Positions 55,638 to 59,749 of a DNA stretch of 59,749 nucleotides are shown one piece after another. The stretch is taken from contig JAPPNN010000037.1 in assembly GCA_028873815.1 (NCBI GenBank), positions 1 to 59,749 on the forward strand. The letters are read 5' to 3'. The position numbers and the translations under genes were made by a program. This stretch comes from Gemmatimonadota bacterium. GTDB taxonomy: Bacteria; Gemmatimonadota; Gemmatimonadetes; Longimicrobiales; Gaopeijiaceae. The notes under the pieces are model-generated. The model did not search any database. It had not been told where the DNA came from and saw only the letters and a list, made by a program, of their open reading frames with translations. Each line of letters starts with the position of its first letter. Position 1 is the first letter of the stretch.

Positions 55638-57008
55638 TCATGCTTCGGCCACTGCCGCGGCCATGTTGTTCAATGCCCTCTCTACGATAGCACGCGGAGA
55701 GGCCAGGTTCATGCGCATGTATCCCTCGCCGCCAGTCCCGTAGTTGGAACCCGGGTTGAGGAAGACGCCGGCGCGCTCGGCGAACCAGCGCTGCACGATC
55801 CTCTCGGCGGTGACGTCGTTCGTGGCTTCGGCACTCTCGCGGGCGGCGGTCTCGGCGGCCCCGATCCGGTCTGCGAACCCGGCGACGTTGAGCCACGCCA
55901 GGTAGGTGCCCTGTCCCTTGTGGTGGGTGATCCCGGGCAGCTTGTCGCGGACGAACGACGTAGCGAAGTCGTGGTTCGCGTCGAGGTACGCCAGCAGGTC
56001 ATCAAGCCAGGGCTCGCCCTGCTTGAGGGCCGCACGGCTGGCCACCATGCCCAGCGTGCTGAGGTCGGCGCGGGTGTTGAGCTTCACGCGCTCGAGCAGG
56101 TCGGGGTTGGTGGTGTGATACCACGCGACCTTCATCGCCGCCAGGCTGAACGACTTGCTCGCCGACTTGAAGGTCAGGCTGTTGTCGACGAGTTCCTTGT
56201 CCGGCAGGCTGGCGAAGGGCGTGTAGGTGTTGCCCGCGGTAACGAAGTCGCAGTGGATCTCGTCGGCCAGCACGATCACGCGGTGCCTCAGGCAGATCTC
56301 GCCCATGCGGGTGAGGTCCTCGGGCGACCAGCAGTTGCCGGTCGGGTTCTGCGGGTTGCACAGAATGAAGGTGTTGCACCGGCGCGCGCGGCGCTCGAAG
56401 TCGTCCCAGTCGATCGAATAGCGGCCGTCGGCGTCGACGAGCATCGGGCTGTCGTCGGCGACGGTGCGGCTGAAGCGCACGTCGGTGTAGAAGCCGGAGT
56501 AGGTCGGGGTCTGCAGGAGGACGCGGGTCCCGGGGGGAGAGAAGGTGTGAAGGGCCGCGATCAGGCCGGGGTGGACGCCGGTGGTGAAGACGATGGTGGA
56601 GGGGTCGATTTCGACGCCGTAGCGGCGGTGGTTCCACTCGGCCACCGCCTCTGCATAAGAACCGGGGCGGTGCATGTATCCCCAGTTCTCGTGCGTACAT
56701 CGCTCGGCCAGCGCCCGCGTGATGCACGGTGCCGCGCGAAAGTCCATGTCCGCGACGCCCATGCCGGCCACGATCCCGTCACCGAACTGGTCGACCGCGC
56801 GGTCCCAGCGCACGCTGTCCGTGCCCATGCGGTCGTAGACTTCGTCGAAGTCGTAGTCGTCGAGGGCTGGGGGGAAGGGTTGGGCGGGCGGGTGCGGCCG
56901 GTCGGTCGCGCGGGCCGCCGCGCCTGTGGCCCCGGCCGCGCCGAGGAGGGCCGTGGTTCCCGCGCTGCGGAGAAAGATCCTGCGGCTCAGGCCTGAATGT
57001 CGCGGCAT
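55638..57008 (-). CDS. Tat-exported PLP-dependent aminotransferase/C-S lyase (MalY/PatB-like)
   Basis: A protein of 456 residues. The ATG is preceded by GGAGG. The N-terminus carries a twin-arginine signal (SRRIFLRSAGTTALLGAAGA). The enzyme part is fold-type I: MGVADMDFRAAPCITRAL (the MalY/PatB opening), TTGVHPGLIAAL, the cofactor region CNPQNPTGNCW and LADEIHCDF, and SASKSFSLAAMKVAWYH containing the PLP-binding Lys. MalY/PatB proteins are cystathionine beta-lyases or aminotransferases and are normally cytoplasmic. Tat targeting implies export of the folded, PLP-loaded enzyme. Reaction and substrate are unassigned beyond the family. The downstream TPR gene starts at or near its stop. Confidence 0.87.
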   Translation of the reverse strand: MPRHSGLSRRIFLRSAGTTALLGAAGATGAAARATDRPHPPAQPFPPALDDYDFDEVYDRMGTDSVRWDRAVDQFGDGIVAGMGVADMDFRAAPCITRALAERCTHENWGYMHRPGSYAEAVAEWNHRRYGVEIDPSTIVFTTGVHPGLIAALHTFSPPGTRVLLQTPTYSGFYTDVRFSRTVADDSPMLVDADGRYSIDWDDFERRARRCNTFILCNPQNPTGNCWSPEDLTRMGEICLRHRVIVLADEIHCDFVTAGNTYTPFASLPDKELVDNSLTFKSASKSFSLAAMKVAWYHTTNPDLLERVKLNTRADLSTLGMVASRAALKQGEPWLDDLLAYLDANHDFATSFVRDKLPGITHHKGQGTYLAWLNVAGFADRIGAAETAARESAEATNDVTAERIVQRWFAERAGVFLNPGSNYGTGGEGYMRMNLASPRAIVERALNNMAAAVAEA

Positions 57009-57050
57009 GGGGGTGGCCTCCTGGGTTGCGGTGCTTCTGCGGCTGTTGAT

Positions 57051-57076
57051 GCGCGGTTCGTGCGCGCGGTTCGTGC
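57051..57076 (+). repeat. 13-bp perfect tandem duplication
   Basis: GCGCGGTTCGTGC occurs at 57051-57063 and again at 57064-57076, with a related TTTCGTGC shortly after. It lies in the 91-base gap between the small gene and the aminotransferase gene, close to where a promoter for the latter would be. Confidence 0.65.
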
Positions 57077-57099
57077 GGCGCAACACCGTTTCGTGCGAC

Positions 57100-57258
57100 C
57101 TATTGCTTTTTTTCCTTGCGGTTAGAGTGCGGGTTGGAGGGCGCTGTGCGCAAGCGGGCCCACTCCACTGCTTCAGCAACATCCGACTCGCTGATTCCGA
57201 GCTTCTTCAGCTTCAATCGAACCTCGTCCGCGCGCCTGGTCCGGGTGGACTTCTCCAC
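57100..57258 (-). CDS. Small basic protein of 52 residues, unknown function
   Basis: This short gene starts at a GTG (57258) behind a perfect AAGGAGG at seven-base spacing. That sequence overlaps the end of the M14 gene, whose stop is four bases upstream. The product begins VEKSTRTRRADEVRLKLKKL, continues GISESDVAEAVEWARLR and ends in a Lys-rich tail (SNRKEKKQ). The centre looks like two short amphipathic helices joined by an ISESDV turn. Both ends are strongly basic, suggesting nucleic-acid or membrane-surface binding. I do not recognise a family; a small antitoxin-like or ribosome-associated role is possible. The ribosome binding site and coupling make real translation likely. Confidence 0.65.
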   Translation of the reverse strand: MEKSTRTRRADEVRLKLKKLGISESDVAEAVEWARLRTAPSNPHSNRKEKKQ

Positions 57259-57262
57259 GCGC

Positions 57263-59713
57263 CTACCTCCTTCCTGACCTGTTTTCGGCCCCTTCCTCCT
57301 CCGCCACCACCTCCTCCGCCTCCACCGACAGCGCGTCGTGGTGCATGAGCGTGTTGAAGAGCAACGCGTACGAGCCGTGCGTGTGCGAGCGCCAGAAGGG
57401 ATTGAAGGAGAACATCACCACGTGGCCGTCGCCGAGCGGGACGTCGACCACGGCCGGGGCGTTGGCCATGAGCCGGCCGTTTCTCAGTCCCCCGCTGATC
57501 AGCAGGTCGCCGGGGTTGGCGGCGAACCGCATGACGACGCGGATGTGGTCCGTCTGCGCGCCGAAGGAAAACCTCCCGCCGGGAGTGGCGTCGTCATCCT
57601 CCTGCGCTTCGCGAAAGGCTTCGACGCCCGCCTCGCCCAGGTCGCGGGCCCTGCCCTGCACCACATCCTGCTCGTCGTAGCCGCCGCGGCCGGTTCGGCG
57701 CGCGGTCGTGTCGCCGGGTCCCCGATTCTGCTGGTTCGCACCCCCGCCACCGCCAAAGAAGGCGCCGAAGCCGCCACTTCCGACCCGGAACACGGGTGCC
57801 GAGTTGAACGACACCCCGAGCTCGTCGTAGCCGTAGGCGATCGGGCTCTCGTCGTCGGTAACCCGGGTGGCGAAGACTCCGCCCCGGGCCCAGAGGCCGG
57901 GCGTCTCGCGGATGCTCACGCCGTCGGCCAGGCCAAAGTGGATGGGCAGCTGCGAGGCGCCCGCCATGGTGACGAACACGCCGCCCGCTTCGACGAATTG
58001 CTGCAGGTGGAGCACGCCCTCGAGGCCGAGTCCGCCGCGCATGTCGTCGGTCGCTGCCTGGCGCCCGATGTTGGGCGTGATCTCGGTTGCCTTCCAGGGA
58101 ATCGGGTCGTCACCCTGCAGCCCGCGCACGTGCATCATGGCGTCGCCGCGCTGCTGCCCCATCACGATGACGTCGTAGGAATCGTGCAGCCGCGGATTGT
58201 CGCGCACGTCGTGCACCGAGATGTAGTCGTAGGGAATGCCGTATTCGTCCAAGCCGATGCGCAGCCACCCCTCGTCCTGCGTGTTCATCCAGGTGTGCAG
58301 GACGGCGATGCGCGGCGTGCGGGTCGGGTGGGTGGGCACATCGAGGTCCGAGTTGGTGCGGCGGGCGGTGAAGCCGTACTCGGCCCCGGCCTGCTCGAGG
58401 ACCGCGCCGAGGTCGACCGTGGGGTTGTCCTCTTCGCGGATCACGAAGCTCCCCGCGTTGAACTCGCGGTCGTCGTCGGTAAAGGCCGACTCGGCGGCGT
58501 GGATCACGAGGTCGTCGTGCGCGAAGCGGAATGCCCCCAGCGTGTTGTCGGCGTTGTAGTCGATCAGGTAGGTGCCGCCCCGGCGCCCTTCCACGCCGCC
58601 CGCGACCGTCACAGTCTCCACGAGCGTCATCTCGGCGTCGAGGATCGCGGTGTCCTCCACCCGCACGGTCTTCGCGTTGAACAGCGGGCCGACCGTCCAG
58701 CCCACATCGTCGTAGGGGCGCGGGTCGTCCGGGTTGTAGTACTGCTTGTCGAGCAGCATGTCGGCACCCCGCGAGAAGGGCTGGTCCATGCGCACGACGT
58801 AGCTGCCCTCGGCGTAGACCGTCTCGCCGATCTCGATGTCGTCGTCGGCGCGGTGCACCTCGAAGGCATGATCCTCCATGAGCTTGAGGAGACGGGCCTG
58901 CTGGCCGGGACGCGGGTCGTCGGCGGGCAGCACGTACGCGGCGGGCCCCTCGTTGCGGGCCTTGGCCACCGAGCGCTGCGACTTCGTGTAGAAGTTGCGC
59001 AGGAACTCGTCACGGTTGGTGGCGACTTCGTGCATGGCGATGAGAACGGCGCTCTGCTGCAGATTCACGTTGTTGCGGATCCCCCAGACCACTTCCCTCA
59101 GCGGCGTGCTCGGGCGGTGCCACTGGCGCTGCACGTTCGAGCGAATGATCCGGGTCGACGCATCCCCCGCACCCTGCGTCTCGTAAAAGCGCCCGATCGA
59201 GTTGCGCATGTGCGCGACCCACATCATGTAGTTGGCACCCCAGCCGTCGTAGAAGTCGAAGGTGTAGACGCCGGGGACGCCGAACGCCGTCATGTCCTTC
59301 ACTTCCTTGTAGGCGAGGCGGTTCCACTCGTTGATGACGATGGGATCGAGCCACGCGTTGTACGGGCCGCGCCCGGTCGAGGTGTAGAGGTGCGAGGCCG
59401 ACTCGTGGTGGTCGTGGAAGACGGTGGGACGATACTCGATGTACGTGCGGGTGATCGCGCGAGAGAGCGCGAGCGCCTGGCCGATGTTGTCCCGGTTGTT
59501 GTCGTGCGCGACGTACTTGCCCCAGTAGAGCGGCCGCGTGGGCAGGTTGGCGTCGGGATCCTTGCGCTTGCCCATGTGCAGGTCGACGACCTTGGCCCGT
59601 CCGTCCGGCTCGACGACCGGGGTGATCGCGTAGATCAGGTTGTCGCGGATCTCGCGGACGAAGTCGCTCTCGCTCACGGCCAGGCGGTATGCCAGCTTGT
59701 CTCCCATAATCAT
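57263..59713 (-). CDS. M14-family zinc carboxypeptidase-like protein, 5' part missing or cut by the window edge
   Basis: A protein of at least 816 residues from the ATG at 59713; the full family normally begins well upstream. Visible M14-type segments include KLAYRLAVSESDFVREIRDN, AITPVVEPDGR, YWGKYVAHDNNRDN and TVFHDHHESASHLYTSTGRG, containing a metal-binding His. The substrate region GVYTFDFYDGWGANYMMWVA comes next. Two further domains follow (about 290-480 and a class I glutamine-amidotransferase-like fold from about 480). A Gly-rich segment lies near residue 660. The N-terminal HxxE zinc motif is not seen: in frame upstream there are ten codons and then a TGA (59744-59746). The gene may be frameshifted there or start late. 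It heads the operon of the small protein, PLP enzyme and TPR protein. Confidence 0.78.
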   Translation of the reverse strand: MIMGDKLAYRLAVSESDFVREIRDNLIYAITPVVEPDGRAKVVDLHMGKRKDPDANLPTRPLYWGKYVAHDNNRDNIGQALALSRAITRTYIEYRPTVFHDHHESASHLYTSTGRGPYNAWLDPIVINEWNRLAYKEVKDMTAFGVPGVYTFDFYDGWGANYMMWVAHMRNSIGRFYETQGAGDASTRIIRSNVQRQWHRPSTPLREVVWGIRNNVNLQQSAVLIAMHEVATNRDEFLRNFYTKSQRSVAKARNEGPAAYVLPADDPRPGQQARLLKLMEDHAFEVHRADDDIEIGETVYAEGSYVVRMDQPFSRGADMLLDKQYYNPDDPRPYDDVGWTVGPLFNAKTVRVEDTAILDAEMTLVETVTVAGGVEGRRGGTYLIDYNADNTLGAFRFAHDDLVIHAAESAFTDDDREFNAGSFVIREEDNPTVDLGAVLEQAGAEYGFTARRTNSDLDVPTHPTRTPRIAVLHTWMNTQDEGWLRIGLDEYGIPYDYISVHDVRDNPRLHDSYDVIVMGQQRGDAMMHVRGLQGDDPIPWKATEITPNIGRQAATDDMRGGLGLEGVLHLQQFVEAGGVFVTMAGASQLPIHFGLADGVSIRETPGLWARGGVFATRVTDDESPIAYGYDELGVSFNSAPVFRVGSGGFGAFFGGGGGANQQNRGPGDTTARRTGRGGYDEQDVVQGRARDLGEAGVEAFREAQEDDDATPGGRFSFGAQTDHIRVVMRFAANPGDLLISGGLRNGRLMANAPAVVDVPLGDGHVVMFSFNPFWRSHTHGSYALLFNTLMHHDALSVEAEEVVAEEEGAENRSGRR

Positions 59714-59749
59714 GCAGATTCCCGCTTGATTTGCATGACCGGGTCACGG

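Overview
The window is a compact, GC-rich bacterial chromosome segment of about 60 kb. It is dominated by exported proteins: sortilin/BNR-type propellers, PA-domain M28 peptidases, S9 and M14 peptidases, secreted amidohydrolases, Big2 and cadherin-like repeat lipoproteins, and Tat-exported enzymes. This mix, with very short intergenic spaces, is typical of Gemmatimonadota, perhaps a marine or sponge-associated lineage. That assignment is inferred from gene content; no rRNA or other marker gene is in the window. I saw no tRNA, rRNA, CRISPR array, complete prophage or IS transposase. || Layout. 1-10 kb: end of an M28 carboxypeptidase; a nucleotidyltransferase/HEPN toxin-antitoxin (TA) pair; two sortilin-like propeller genes separated by a hipB-hipA pair. 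10-13.7 kb: a Big2 lipoprotein, then a gene-poor stretch and a DUF222-HNH gene cut in two by an in-frame TAG, bracketed by copies of a ~40-52 bp repeat. 13.7-20.4 kb: a class C beta-lactamase-like hydrolase, an S9/NTF2/M28 operon and a VapBC pair. 20.5-28.6 kb: a PQQ dehydrogenase / Big2-formylglutamate-hydrolase fusion / AlkD operon, a secreted VWA protein, a Tat-exported epimerase and an HD-domain diiron protein. 28.7-36.7 kb: a Big2-LVIVD / YncE-propeller / polysaccharide-deacetylase operon, a FitAB pair, a multicopper oxidase and another PIN TA pair. 36.7-44.1 kb: a duplicated amidohydrolase, a propeller-TraB/EreA-like fusion and two tandem amidohydrolases. 44.1-54 kb: three consecutive long repeat lipoproteins, two ending in a zinc-protease domain, then a DcuC/YfcC transporter. 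54-59.7 kb: an operon of an M14 carboxypeptidase, a 52-residue small protein, a Tat-exported PLP enzyme and a TPR protein. || How the genes fit together. The common theme is extracytoplasmic breakdown of proteins and peptides (M28, S9, M14, amidohydrolases), oxidation at the cell surface (PQQ enzyme, multicopper oxidase) and uptake (DcuC/YfcC carrier). Five TA modules lie in the first 37 kb. Each sits behind a short AT-rich promoter/operator island that stands out from the GC-rich background. || Most interesting points: (1) the tandem cadherin-repeat metalloprotease cluster, in which one paralog has lost the third zinc ligand by a single base change and has no canonical start codon for its signal peptide; (2) the interrupted DUF222-HNH gene flanked by direct and inverted repeats; (3) an MNT antitoxin carrying its own ribbon-helix-helix domain, with three operator-like repeats at exact 23-bp spacing; (4) four exact 21-bp-period repeats running into a lipoprotein start codon; (5) an uncatalogued 52-aa gene with a perfect ribosome binding site.
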